Part shown: piece by piece, positions 1 through 8,209 of the stretch
Layout: the number at the start of each line of letters is the position of its first letter
Position numbering within the stretch: position 1 is the first letter of the stretch
Position numbers and translations under genes: made by a program
Notes under the pieces: model-generated
Database searches by the model: none
What the model was told of the DNA's origin: nothing
Seen by the model: the letters and a program-made list of their open reading frames with translations, nothing else
NCBI RefSeq assembly: GCF_009857595.1
Contig: NZ_WWCU01000044.1
Span: 1 to 48,714 of the forward strand
Origin: Pseudoduganella aquatica
GTDB taxonomy: Bacteria > Pseudomonadota > Gammaproteobacteria > Burkholderiales > Burkholderiaceae_D
Direction: 5' to 3'
Length of the DNA stretch: 48,714 nucleotides

Positions 1-299
1 GGCGGCAGGACCAGGGCCAGCATGGCGTTCATGGCGTCCAGGCCGGCGCTGCCGGCGGCGCTGTCCGCGCCTTCATCGGCAGCCGGGACGCCGGCATCCG
101 CCGCGCCGCCATCGGCGGCCGGTTCGGCGTCGCCCAGCAGCTGGGAAAACAGCGGCAGCGCCACGGCGGCGGCGCCTGGCAGGGCGGCGCCCAGCAAGGC
201 CAGCGCGGCATCGCCCGCGCCTGCGGCCGGGACTGCGGTGTCCAGCAGGGACGGGGCGGGGGTGGGGGCGCCAGGGGCGCCGTTGGAGATCATAGTCAT
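1..299 (-). CDS. fliK: Flagellar hook-length control protein FliK, N-terminal part (truncated by window edge)
   Basis: Only the first 99 codons are inside the window. The visible part is Ala/Pro/Gly-rich and low in complexity, with an early FSQLLG stretch, as is usual for the FliK N-terminus; the conserved C-terminal Flg_hook domain would lie beyond position 1. The start ATG (297-299) overlaps the fliT stop in an ATGA arrangement, so translation is probably coupled. A second in-frame ATG lies two codons on. FliK is exported by the flagellar apparatus, measures hook length and switches export to filament substrates. The identification rests mainly on position at the end of the E-F-G-H-I-J-D-S-T series. 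It corresponds to lafE in lateral systems. Confidence 0.72.
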   Translation of the reverse strand, partial: MTMISNGAPGAPTPAPSLLDTAVPAAGAGDAALALLGAALPGAAAVALPLFSQLLGDAEPAADGGAADAGVPAADEGADSAAGSAGLDAMNAMLALVLP

Positions 300-643
300 G
301 CAGTGGTTCCGGTGACCGCAGCTTCGCTGCGTGTTGCTTCGCTGGGCTCGTGCCCGCTGGTCATGGCGTAGGCCATCCAGCCTTCCTTGTTCGCTTGCAT
401 TTCGCTCAATTTGGCCGCCAGCTCGGCGCTGGCCAGGCCGGCGCAGTGCTCGGCTTGCCGGTGCAGCTGGCGCAGCGCCGCCAGCGCGGCGCGCTCGGCC
501 GGGCTCCACGGGCCTTGCGCGGCCATGGCCGGCAGCGAGGCGGCCATTAACGTATTAATCGCCGCCAGCGCATTCCAGTCCGAGGAAGCGGTGGCGGCGC
601 TCATTTTTTGCGCCATCTGCAGCAATGTTTGTTGCCTATCCAT
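296..643 (-). CDS. fliT: Flagellar export chaperone FliT-like protein
   Basis: This is a 115-residue, mostly helical protein with many Ala and Leu heptads (LAAINTLMAASL, AALAALRQLH). FliT proteins are poorly conserved. The call rests on size, helical character and the position directly after fliS and before fliK. FliT normally binds the filament-cap protein FliD and presents it to the export ATPase complex. The start overlaps the fliS stop by 8 nt and its own stop overlaps the fliK start by 4 nt, so it sits in a tightly coupled string. Lateral-flagellar lafD is the positional equivalent. Confidence 0.75.
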   Translation of the reverse strand: MDRQQTLLQMAQKMSAATASSDWNALAAINTLMAASLPAMAAQGPWSPAERAALAALRQLHRQAEHCAGLASAELAAKLSEMQANKEGWMAYAMTSGHEPSEATRSEAAVTGTTA

Positions 644-1025
644 TCTTGGCCTGCACTCCGAGCCAGCCCTGCTTGATGGTGGTCAGCAGGCCGGTCACCT
701 CGTCCACGATGGCCGGGTCCATATCCACGCCGGCGCGGTACAGCCGGGCCACGCAGTAGTCGTACAGTCGGCCCAGGTTGGCCACCACTTCGCCGCCCTG
801 GTCGTAGTCGAGCGAACTGGACAGGCCGTTGATAATCTCGGTGCACTTGTTCAGGCTGGCGGCCTTCAGCTCGTAGCGCTTGCCCACCACGTGGCCGCGC
901 GCGCGCGCCAGTTCCTCCAGCAAGCCGTCGGTCAGCACCAGCACCAGCTCGATCGGCGAGGCGCGCGCGGTCTGGGCGTCCAGATTAACGGAGTGGTAAC
1001 TGCTATAGGCTTCCTGGTTCATCAT
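636..1025 (-). CDS. fliS: Flagellin export chaperone FliS
   Basis: This 129-residue protein has the typical FliS opening with a tyrosine-rich N-terminus (AYSSYHSVNL) and the ASPIELVLVLTDGLLEEL helix. FliS binds the disordered C-terminal helix of flagellin in the cytoplasm, prevents its polymerisation and delivers it to FlhA. The predicted start has two adjacent ATGs (1025 and 1022), with only a weak GAGA ribosome-binding site upstream. It follows fliD by 27 nt and overlaps fliT by 8 nt. Confidence 0.93.
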   Translation of the reverse strand: MMNQEAYSSYHSVNLDAQTARASPIELVLVLTDGLLEELARARGHVVGKRYELKAASLNKCTEIINGLSSSLDYDQGGEVVANLGRLYDYCVARLYRAGVDMDPAIVDEVTGLLTTIKQGWLGVQAKNG

Positions 1026-1052
1026 ATTCTCTGGTGTGGGCGCGGCGCCCGG

Positions 1053-2465
1053 TTAGGAGCTCGATTTGTCGGCGAACAGGGCGGAGAACAGGCCGGTGTT
1101 CTGGGACATCTGGTTTTGCAGCGACTGCAAGGCGGTGAACTGCTGCAGATAGCGCTTGTAGGAGTTGTTGAACAGGTTGTCCAGCGCGTCCTGGCGGTCG
1201 CTCAGGGTGCGCTGCAGGCGGTCGTTGGTCTGGCGGCGTTCGCCGATGTGGCCGTCGACGCTGTTGGTCCAGGTGCTCATCAGCTTGTCCAGGCCGCCCA
1301 GCAGCGCGGACGTGTTGTTCAGGCTGCTGGTGCCGAAGATCTTGTCCAGCGCCGCCGGGTTGGCGGCGATGGCCGTGGCCAGGCGGTCGGCTTTGACGGC
1401 CAGGCTGCCGTCGCGCTGGGCGGTGATGCCGAACACCGGCAGGCTTACGCCGTCGGTGCTCTTGCGCAGCATGTCCTGCATGCGGCTGCGCAGCGCCTTC
1501 AGGCCGGCGTCGTTGGCGAAGGGGCCGGGCGGCTTCTTGTTCGGGGTGTCGCCGACAAAGGTCAGCTCGTCCAGCACCTTGTTCAGCGCATTGTAGGCGT
1601 CGACGAAGGACTGCACATTGCTCTTGGTGCCGGCGTTGTCGGTCGCCACGGTCAGGGTGGCGGGCACGCCGCCGGTCTGGGCCTTGGTGAAGGTCATCTT
1701 CACATCGTTGACCACGGCAAAGGTGTTGGACGCCTGCTCGATGCGGTTCTGGCTGAGCGGGTTGCCGTCCGGCGCGCCCAGCCACACCACGGCGTTCTGC
1801 GCGGTGACGATCTGGGTCTGCTTGCTGGTGTCTTCCAGCATGCCTTTCAGCGCCAGGTTGGTCACGCCGCTGGCGTCGATGGAGGCAGCATTGTCCTTGC
1901 CGGTGGCGTTCGAGGTCAGCACCAGGGTGGTGGCGCCGTTGACGGTCAGGGTGGAGGCGGTGACGGTGGAGTCGTTGTCGGCCGCCAGGTTGATGGCGGT
2001 GGCCACCTCCTGCGCCGTCAGCGTGCCGTCCAGGTTCTTGTCGGCGTTGACCAGGTTGACGTTGAAATTGGTGCCGTCGGCCAGCACCACGTTCAGGCTG
2101 CCGCTGCCGGCGGCGACCGTGTCGGTGATGCCGCCATAGGACACCTGGCCGGCCGTGGCCAGCTGCTCGACATAGAAGCTATACGTGCCGGCGGCCGCTG
2201 CCGAGCCGGCGGTGGCGGTGCCGATATCGCTGCTGAAGGAGGCGGTGTTGGCCAGCACGCTTTTCTTGCCGGACAGGGCCAGCAGGGCGCTGCTGAAGGT
2301 GCTCATGGCCGAGCTCAGCTTGCTCACGCCGCTGACGCCGTCGGCGGCGGCCTTGGTCTTGGTGTCGAGCAGGGTCTGCGAGGCTTCCGTATAGCGGGTC
2401 GCCAGCTGCGTGGCCATATAAGCCGGGTAGTCTGGGCTACTGCTGCCTGGGACGGTGGTTGCCAT
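1053..2465 (-). CDS. fliD: Flagellar filament cap protein FliD
   Basis: This 470-residue cap protein has the two conserved ends of the FliD family. The N-terminal D0 region contains YPAYMATQLATRYTEASQTLLDTK, and the C-terminal coiled part has SVDGHIGERR and LDNLFNNSYKRYLQQFTALQ. The middle is Ala/Thr/Asn-rich. FliD forms the pentameric cap that guides flagellin insertion at the filament tip. The ATG is preceded by GGAG at an 8-nt spacing. An 81-bp gap separates it from fliJ upstream and holds a motif shared with the flagellin gene (2505-2536), so it may begin its own late-class transcript D-S-T-K. Confidence 0.94.
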   Translation of the reverse strand: MATTVPGSSSPDYPAYMATQLATRYTEASQTLLDTKTKAAADGVSGVSKLSSAMSTFSSALLALSGKKSVLANTASFSSDIGTATAGSAAAAGTYSFYVEQLATAGQVSYGGITDTVAAGSGSLNVVLADGTNFNVNLVNADKNLDGTLTAQEVATAINLAADNDSTVTASTLTVNGATTLVLTSNATGKDNAASIDASGVTNLALKGMLEDTSKQTQIVTAQNAVVWLGAPDGNPLSQNRIEQASNTFAVVNDVKMTFTKAQTGGVPATLTVATDNAGTKSNVQSFVDAYNALNKVLDELTFVGDTPNKKPPGPFANDAGLKALRSRMQDMLRKSTDGVSLPVFGITAQRDGSLAVKADRLATAIAANPAALDKIFGTSSLNNTSALLGGLDKLMSTWTNSVDGHIGERRQTNDRLQRTLSDRQDALDNLFNNSYKRYLQQFTALQSLQNQMSQNTGLFSALFADKSSS

Positions 2466-2504
2466 GATGTGTGCTCCGGAGAATGAGAGGGAAGTGTACA
2501 GTGC

Positions 2505-2536
2505 TAGAAGGCGACCGAAAATGTTTCCCTATGAAA
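2505..2536 (-). promoter_or_regulatory. Putative filament-gene promoter element upstream of fliD
   Basis: Read on the minus strand, the sequence is TTTCAT, 13 nt, then CGGTCGCCTTCTA. It ends 39 nt before the fliD start. The flagellin upstream region has TTTAAT, 13 nt, CGGTCGTCTTGTA with the same internal spacing; 16 of 19 defined positions match. It does not match the enteric sigma28 consensus. A role as a late flagellar promoter or activator site is inference. Confidence 0.4.
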
Positions 2537-2546
2537 TTTTTGTGGA

Positions 2547-3002
2547 TTAGCCGGGTTTTTGACTGCGCAACCACAATTGCGTTGCCAGTTCGTCATGCTG
2601 TTTGCGTTCCTGGGCGCGTTCATGGTGCACGGCGGCCTGCTGCTTCTTCTGCAGCACCTGGTCCAGCACCTCGCGCTTGACATAGGCCGCGTTGAGGGCG
2701 CGCTGCGACACGGCCATGTCGGCCTCGTGCATATTCAGGTCGAGGCGGTGGCTGTCGGCCATCTGCATGACGGCCTGCTTGTAGTCGCCGCAGTTGGAGG
2801 CCAGCGCCATCGGCAGCTTGCCGCTGGCGCCGCTGTTCTGGTACAGGCCGGTGAGCCGGTCCAGATTTTTCTGGTAGCGGTCGCGCACGCTTTCCTTGGC
2901 CGCCATCTCCGAGCGCAGGCGCTCGACCTCGGTGGTGCGCAGGTCCACCAGGGTGGACAGGTTGCGTATCATGTGGGACGGGTTTTTCGGGGACTGGGTC
3001 AT
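2547..3002 (-). CDS. fliJ: Flagellar export protein FliJ
   Basis: This 151-residue protein is highly charged and almost entirely helical (LVDLRTTEVERLRSEMAAKE, AAYVKREVLDQVLQKKQQAA), as expected for the FliJ coiled-coil stalk. FliJ inserts into the FliI ATPase ring and links it to the FlhA export gate. The start is set at the ATG that overlaps the fliI stop (ATGA). A longer upstream reading would run into fliI and is not needed. The gene is last in the E-F-G-H-I-J string; fliD follows after a gap with a possible promoter. Confidence 0.88.
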   Translation of the reverse strand: MTQSPKNPSHMIRNLSTLVDLRTTEVERLRSEMAAKESVRDRYQKNLDRLTGLYQNSGASGKLPMALASNCGDYKQAVMQMADSHRLDLNMHEADMAVSQRALNAAYVKREVLDQVLQKKQQAAVHHERAQERKQHDELATQLWLRSQKPG

Positions 3003-4309
3003 GCCATCAGCCTTTCCAGAGTGGACACGCATGCCGCGTAGGGCGCCGCTTCCTTGGTGCCCTGGCACAGGTAGTCTTCAACATGAGGGTGCAGATTGAC
3101 CGCCTTGTCGGTCACCGGGTCGGCGCCGGGCACGTAGGCGCCCAGCGGGATCAGGTCCCGCACCCGGTCATGGCGCGCCATCGACGCCTTCAGCGCGCGC
3201 GCGGCCAGCATGTGCTCGTTGCTGATCACCTGGTTCATGCAGCGGCTGATGGAGGCGGCGATGTTGATGGCGGGATAGTGGCCGCGCTCGGCCAGCTCGC
3301 GCGTGAGCACGATGTGGCCGTCCAGGATGGCGCGCGCGGTGTCGACCACCGGGTCCTGCTGGTCGTCGCCCTCGGCCAGCACGGTGTAGATGGCGCTCAT
3401 GCTGCCGTTCGGGTTTTCGCCGTTGCCGGCCGACTCCACCAGCTGCGGCAGCGCCGAGAATACCGACGGCGGATAGCCCTTGGTGGCGGGCGGCTCGCCC
3501 AGCGCCAGCGCCTGCTCGCGCAGCGCCATGGCGTAGCGCGTCAGCGAGTCCACCAGCAGCAGCACATTCTTGCCCTGGTCGCGGTAGTGCGCCGCTATCG
3601 AATGGCACAGTTCGGTGGCCATGATGCGCATCAGCGGCGATTCGTCGGCCGGGGCGATCACCAGCACGGCCTTGCGCAGGCCCTCGGGGCCGAGCGACAT
3701 CTCGACGAATTCGCGCACCTCGCGCGAACGCTCGCCGATCAGGCCCACCACCACCACGTCGGCCACGGTCTGGCGCGTGAGCATGCCCAGCAGCACGGAC
3801 TTGCCCACGCCGGAGCCGGCCATCAGGCCGACGCGCTGGCCCTTGCCCAGGGTCAGCATGGCGTTGATGGCGCGCACGCCCACGTCCAGCGGTTCGGTCA
3901 CCGGCTTCTTGCGCAGCGGGTGGATGCGGGGCGGGGTGTAGTCGAGCGGAAAATCGCCGCCCAGCTTGCCCAGCCCGTCGATGGGTTCGCCCAGGCCGTT
4001 GACCATGCGGCCCAGCCAGCCGGGACCGATGGTCAGGCTGACTTTTTCCGCCGACGGCATCACGCGCGCGCCGGTGGTCAGGCCCACGGCCTTTTTGAAC
4101 GGCATCAGGAAGGACAGCTTGTCGCGGAAACCGACCACTTGCGCATCCAGCCATTCGCCGCTGACGGTTTCAATTTGGCAACGCTGGCCTGTGTGCATGG
4201 GGCAACCCATGGCTTCCAGCAGCAGGCCGGACGCCCCCACCAGCCGCCCGGTCGGGGTGGCCATGGGGACAGCGTCCAGCTCCAGCTTGCGCAAGGCATC
4301 GGCTATCAT
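2999..4309 (-). CDS. fliI: Flagellum-specific export ATPase FliI
   Basis: This 436-residue ATPase carries a Walker A loop GSGVGKS (Lys about residue 170), the export-ATPase segment GLIGERSREVREF, a Walker B region NVLLLVDSLTRYAMA, and GYPPSVFSALPQLVE. These are typical of the FliI/T3SS ATPase family rather than of F1-beta subunits. The enzyme forms a hexamer at the base of the export gate and helps unfold and deliver substrates. Its start overlaps the fliH stop by 4 nt and its stop overlaps fliJ by 4 nt, so the three soluble export components are made together. Confidence 0.97.
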   Translation of the reverse strand: MIADALRKLELDAVPMATPTGRLVGASGLLLEAMGCPMHTGQRCQIETVSGEWLDAQVVGFRDKLSFLMPFKKAVGLTTGARVMPSAEKVSLTIGPGWLGRMVNGLGEPIDGLGKLGGDFPLDYTPPRIHPLRKKPVTEPLDVGVRAINAMLTLGKGQRVGLMAGSGVGKSVLLGMLTRQTVADVVVVGLIGERSREVREFVEMSLGPEGLRKAVLVIAPADESPLMRIMATELCHSIAAHYRDQGKNVLLLVDSLTRYAMALREQALALGEPPATKGYPPSVFSALPQLVESAGNGENPNGSMSAIYTVLAEGDDQQDPVVDTARAILDGHIVLTRELAERGHYPAINIAASISRCMNQVISNEHMLAARALKASMARHDRVRDLIPLGAYVPGADPVTDKAVNLHPHVEDYLCQGTKEAAPYAACVSTLERLMA

Positions 4310-5010
4310 TCTTCGCTTTCGGACTCGTCGCCGCCGTCGGCGGCCTGGAGTTGATTATCGACCTGTTCCATGACAGCGGCAAGACGTTGATGGCATCCGG
4401 CATCAACTTCATTGTCGCCGGCGCGGATGCGGCACTCGCCGATGTCGAGGCGGGCGTCCGGAATCAGGTTCCAGCGCTTGGTGCGCTTGGGGTCGAGATC
4501 GGCGATGCGTTTCAGTTCTTCCGGATTCAGGTAGACGTCGATGTCCTCGCGGGTGGGCGGCATCGAGGCCAGGGTCTCGTCGACCAGGGCCATGATCTGC
4601 ACCGGCTGCAGCGCCAGCTCGGCGCGGATCACCGAGCGCGCCACCTTGGCCACCAGGTCCACCACCTCCTTGCGCTGGGCCGCGCGGTAGTCGGCGCGCA
4701 GTTTTTTCAGGCCCTTGAGCATGGACTCCACGGGACGGGCCATGGTGTCGAAGCCGACCAGGGTCTCGTTGCGGCCTTCCTCGCGGCCCTGCTCGAAGCC
4801 GGCGTTGCGGCCGGCCTCGAAGCCGTCCTCCTGGCCGCGCTGCAGGCCGATCTCGTAGCCGTCGCGCTGGCCCTGTTCAAAGCCTTCGCTGACCGAGGCC
4901 TGCCACTGGGCGCTGTCGGTGCTCAGGCCGGCGCTGCCGCTGCCGCGGCTGGGCGGCGGGGCGAACTGCGACAGGGGCGGGAAGCGGTAGGGGCGGAATT
5001 GCTTCATCAT
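4306..5010 (-). CDS. fliH: Flagellar export regulator FliH
   Basis: This 234-residue protein has a Pro-rich N-terminus, then a run of glycines every four residues from about 45 to 80 (GFEQG, GYEIG, GFEAG, GFEQG), the helix-packing GxxxG repeat known in FliH. The C-terminal half (AKVARSVIRAELALQPVQI, DIDVYLNPEEL) matches the FliH/YscL domain that binds FliI. It anchors and regulates the ATPase, and contacts the C ring through its N-terminus. Its ATG overlaps the fliG stop by 4 nt. Confidence 0.93.
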   Translation of the reverse strand: MMKQFRPYRFPPLSQFAPPPSRGSGSAGLSTDSAQWQASVSEGFEQGQRDGYEIGLQRGQEDGFEAGRNAGFEQGREEGRNETLVGFDTMARPVESMLKGLKKLRADYRAAQRKEVVDLVAKVARSVIRAELALQPVQIMALVDETLASMPPTREDIDVYLNPEELKRIADLDPKRTKRWNLIPDARLDIGECRIRAGDNEVDAGCHQRLAAVMEQVDNQLQAADGGDESESEE

Positions 5011-6029
5011 TCAACCACCGTTTCGGCGAACAGCTGCACTTCGACTTCGCCGGCGTCGGCCAGCGCCTTGACGGTGGCCATGATTTCCTGGCGCGTCTGT
5101 TCGATGCGCGACATCGGCACGGGGCCGGCGCGGCGCATCATGTCCTCGAAGGCCTGGGCCTGGCGTTTCGGCATGGTTTTCAGCACCGCGTCGCGGATCG
5201 CCAGCTCGGCGCCCTTGAGCGCGATGGCCCACTGTTCCAGCGGCACTTCCTCGATCAGGCGCGACAAGGTGGCCTCGGTCTGGGTCGACAGGATCAGGAA
5301 GTCGTACATCGACAGCTCGATCTGGTTCACCACTTCCGGGTCGTGCGCGCGCAGCAGTTCCACGATCTGGGCGCGGTTGCCCGGCAGGCGGTTGAGGATC
5401 TCGGCGGTCTGGCGTATGCCTTCCACGCTGGTGCTCTGGCTGTCGAAGCTGCCCAGGCAGCGGTCCACCAGCTCGTCGAGCTCCTGCAGCAGATCGCGGT
5501 CGATCTCGTCCAGGCGGGCCAGGTTCAGCAGCACCAGGTCGCGGCCTTCCAGCGGCAGTCCGTCGATAATCTGGCCGGCCAGGGCCGGCGGCAGGAAGGC
5601 CAGGAAAACGGCCTGCATCTGCACATGCTCGTTGGCAATATATTCCGCCAGCCATTTCGGCGAGGCCCACTGCAGGCGCGCCATCTTCGGGCGCAGCTCG
5701 TCGCCGTAGATGTTGTTGAGCACGGTATTCGCGATATCGTTGCCCAGCGCCAGGTCCAGCGAGCGCTTCAGGTAGGCGCGCGAGGCGCCGTGCACGCCGG
5801 ACTGCTCGCGGTAGTCGTCGAAGAAGGACTGCATGGCGGTCTTCACCGCTTCGACCTTGATGCCGCTCATGCGCGACATCACCTGGGTCACCTCCAGCAG
5901 CTCCTCGCGCGACAGGCAGCGCAGCACGGCGGCGGCCGGCTCCTCGCCTATGCTCAGCAGCACGATGGCGGCCTGTTCAACCGGGGTCAGCCCCGTACCG
6001 TCGGGCAGTTCGTTATTGAGATCGGCCAT
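5007..6029 (-). CDS. fliG: Flagellar motor switch protein FliG
   Basis: This 340-residue rotor protein has the FliG N-terminal domain (LTPVEQAAIVLLSIGEEPAA), the middle domain and the C-terminal torque-generating domain (LKGAELAIRDAVLKTMPKRQ...MSRIEQTRQEI). The charged torque helix carries FEDMMRR where enteric FliG has RDDLANR, so one of the two adjacent acidic residues is Glu. FliG links the MS ring to the C ring and contacts the stator. The start overlaps the fliF 3' end by 17 nt, which suggests translational coupling. Confidence 0.96.
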   Translation of the reverse strand: MADLNNELPDGTGLTPVEQAAIVLLSIGEEPAAAVLRCLSREELLEVTQVMSRMSGIKVEAVKTAMQSFFDDYREQSGVHGASRAYLKRSLDLALGNDIANTVLNNIYGDELRPKMARLQWASPKWLAEYIANEHVQMQAVFLAFLPPALAGQIIDGLPLEGRDLVLLNLARLDEIDRDLLQELDELVDRCLGSFDSQSTSVEGIRQTAEILNRLPGNRAQIVELLRAHDPEVVNQIELSMYDFLILSTQTEATLSRLIEEVPLEQWAIALKGAELAIRDAVLKTMPKRQAQAFEDMMRRAGPVPMSRIEQTRQEIMATVKALADAGEVEVQLFAETVVE

Positions 6030-7782
6030 TTTTCTGCATCCATTGTTTGACGACTTCGGCTACGCGTTCCGGCTCTTTTTCGGCCAGAATCTTCAGGTGA
6101 TCGACCATCACGTCGACCGAGGAACCGGTCGGCGGCAGATCGTAGTTTTCCAGCAGCGGCACCACCGGCATGCCCGGCTTGGCGACCGGCTGGCCTTCCA
6201 GCGTCTGGGCGCCGGTCTCCTGCAGCGCTTCCGGCGTGCCCAGCGCGGGCGCGCCCGGGGCGGGCTGGGTGCCCGGCGCGCCGGCGGCCTGGCCGCCCAC
6301 CACGGTGGCTTCGGCGGTGGCGCCGGAGCGGCCGCTGGCATTGCCGCGCAGCGCCACATTGGCCGGCGCCGGCGGCGCGAAGCGCGCGGTGAGCAGGCGC
6401 ATGATGGGGCGCAGCAGCAGCAGATAGCCGAGCAGGGCGCCCACCGCGTAGGTCAGCCAGGCGCTGAAGTCGACCACGGTGTCGCGCTCCTGCCACCACG
6501 GGGTGACTGCGGCCTTGGGCGGGAAGTTCATGGCGGTGACCACCAGCGCGTCGCCGCGCTCGGCGTTGATGCCCAGGCCGTTGCGCAGCACCTTGTCGAT
6601 ATTGGCCAGTTCGGCCGCGGTCCAGCCGGTTTTCGGGAAGGGGGCGGCGGCCTGCGCCAGCACCACGGCGATGCTTTGCTTCTCCAGCGTGCCGCGCGCA
6701 TGCTTGGTCTGCACGATGCTGCGGTCGTAGGCGTACTGGCGGGTGGTGGCGTTCTTCTTGGCCGAGCCGTCGGGCTGCTGGTTGGGATCGGTGGCCTTGG
6801 CCGCGTCGGCCGCCGGCGGGCGGTTCGACAGGGTGCCGGGCACGCCCATCACCAGGCGGTTGCGGTCCTGCTCCTCGCGCATGGCTTCGCTGGTCACCTT
6901 GGGCGTTTCGCCGTATTTCTCCACCGTTTCCTCGACCTTGTCGTTGTTCACGGTGGCCGTCACGCTGAGGCGGAAATTGTCTTCGCCGACGATGGGGCCG
7001 AGCAGGCCGCGGATATTGTTGCGGATGTCGTCCTGCAGGCGCTTGCCGTTTTCATTGGTGGCGGCCGAGGACTCGAAGCCGTCGGCCAGGTCCACGTGCG
7101 AGGACAGCAGGTTGCCGGCCTGGTCGACCAGGCTGACGCGGCCCGGGCTCAGGCTGGCCACGCTGCCGGCCACCATATTGACCACGGCGGCGATGGTTTC
7201 CGGCGACAGCTTCTGGCCCGGCTTGGTGGCGATCACCACCGAGGCGGACGACTTGTCGCCGTCGCTGGTGACGAAGGAGGTCGATTTGGCGATGGACAGG
7301 TGCACGCGCGCCGTGGCGATCGCGTCCAGCGTCATGATGGACTGCGCCAGTTCGCCTTCCAGGCCGCGCCGGAAGCGCACGTCCTGCACGAACTGCGACA
7401 CGCCCAGCGGGTCGTTCTTGTCCATCAGCTCCAGGCCGGCCGGCAGCTGGGCCGTCACGCCTTTCGAGGCCAGCAGCATGCGCACCTTGCCCAGCATGGA
7501 CTCGGGCACCAGCACCTGGCCGCTGTCCGGATGCACGCGGTAGGGGATGTGCTCGCCGTCGAGCACCGTCATCATGTCGGCCGCCACCACTTTTTCGCGC
7601 GCGCCGAACACCGGCTTGTAGGCCGACTGGTCTTTCCACAGCACCATCAGCACCAGCGCGGTCACGCCTATCGCCAGCAGCAATATGGGCGTGAGGTTTT
7701 TCAGCAGGGCGGGCGGCAGGGCGGGCGCGGCGCCGTCGCCGGAGCGCCAGCGTCCAAAAGCGGACTTGATGGTGTTGATCAC
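6013..7782 (-). CDS. fliF: Flagellar MS-ring protein FliF
   Basis: This 589-residue protein has an N-terminal membrane segment (ILLLAIGVTALVLMVLW, near residue 32), the YscJ/FliF ring-building domains (VPESMLGKVRMLLASKGV, RVHLSIAKSTSFV), a low-complexity stretch and a second membrane segment near residue 465 (WLTYAVGALLGYLLLLRPIM). The C-terminus (VVKQWMQKNG) is the FliG-binding tail. The start is GTG, 73 nt after fliE, and has no strong Shine-Dalgarno, so the start is less certain than the gene. Confidence 0.95.
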   Translation of the reverse strand: MINTIKSAFGRWRSGDGAAPALPPALLKNLTPILLLAIGVTALVLMVLWKDQSAYKPVFGAREKVVAADMMTVLDGEHIPYRVHPDSGQVLVPESMLGKVRMLLASKGVTAQLPAGLELMDKNDPLGVSQFVQDVRFRRGLEGELAQSIMTLDAIATARVHLSIAKSTSFVTSDGDKSSASVVIATKPGQKLSPETIAAVVNMVAGSVASLSPGRVSLVDQAGNLLSSHVDLADGFESSAATNENGKRLQDDIRNNIRGLLGPIVGEDNFRLSVTATVNNDKVEETVEKYGETPKVTSEAMREEQDRNRLVMGVPGTLSNRPPAADAAKATDPNQQPDGSAKKNATTRQYAYDRSIVQTKHARGTLEKQSIAVVLAQAAAPFPKTGWTAAELANIDKVLRNGLGINAERGDALVVTAMNFPPKAAVTPWWQERDTVVDFSAWLTYAVGALLGYLLLLRPIMRLLTARFAPPAPANVALRGNASGRSGATAEATVVGGQAAGAPGTQPAPGAPALGTPEALQETGAQTLEGQPVAKPGMPVVPLLENYDLPPTGSSVDVMVDHLKILAEKEPERVAEVVKQWMQKNGRSQ

Positions 7783-7855
7783 TGTGGACTTTCGCTTGGA
7801 AAGGTTTTATTCGAAACGGGAAGACGCCGGACTGCGCTGCCGCGGCAGCGCGGCC

Positions 7856-8209
7856 TCACAGCGGCAGTTTGATGAGTTCGTCGACCGCGCCCATGACCTT
7901 GTTGCGCACTTGCATCAGCATCGAGAAGGACAGGCTGGCTTCCTGGCTGGACAGCATGGCGCCCACCAGGTCGTCGCTGCGGCCGGCGTCGACGTCGGCC
8001 ATTTTCTGGGCCGCCATCTGGTCGTCGGCGTTGACGCGGGTGACGGCGTCGCGCATCGACTGGGCGAAGGAGAAACTGTGGTTGCCGGCCGCGCCCGGCA
8101 GCGCGCCGAACTGGGCCGCAGGGGCGATGCTGCTGGCCGACAGGTCGGCGGCGGCGTTCGTCAGGGAAGCCAGATCCGCCTGAATCAGGCTGGCAAATTC
8201 ATTAGCCAT
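7856..8209 (-). CDS. fliE: Flagellar hook-basal body complex protein FliE
   Basis: This 117-residue protein ends with the conserved FliE region FSMLMQVRNKVMGAVDELIKLPL. FliE is the adaptor between the MS ring and the proximal rod and an early export substrate. The start MANEF is chosen because GGAGGT lies 5 nt upstream; a slightly longer reading is possible but poorly supported. It is the first gene of the leftward unit. The 10-bp palindrome GCAACGTTGC lies at 8227-8236, just upstream of its ribosome-binding site. Confidence 0.92.
   Translation of the reverse strand: MANEFASLIQADLASLTNAAADLSASSIAPAAQFGALPGAAGNHSFSFAQSMRDAVTRVNADDQMAAQKMADVDAGRSDDLVGAMLSSQEASLSFSMLMQVRNKVMGAVDELIKLPL

Noticed and set aside
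387..2486. A 699-codon open frame on the plus strand opposite fliD/fliS
   Set aside because: It has the composition of a GC-rich shadow frame (His, Gln, Gly, Val) and runs through three conserved flagellar genes.
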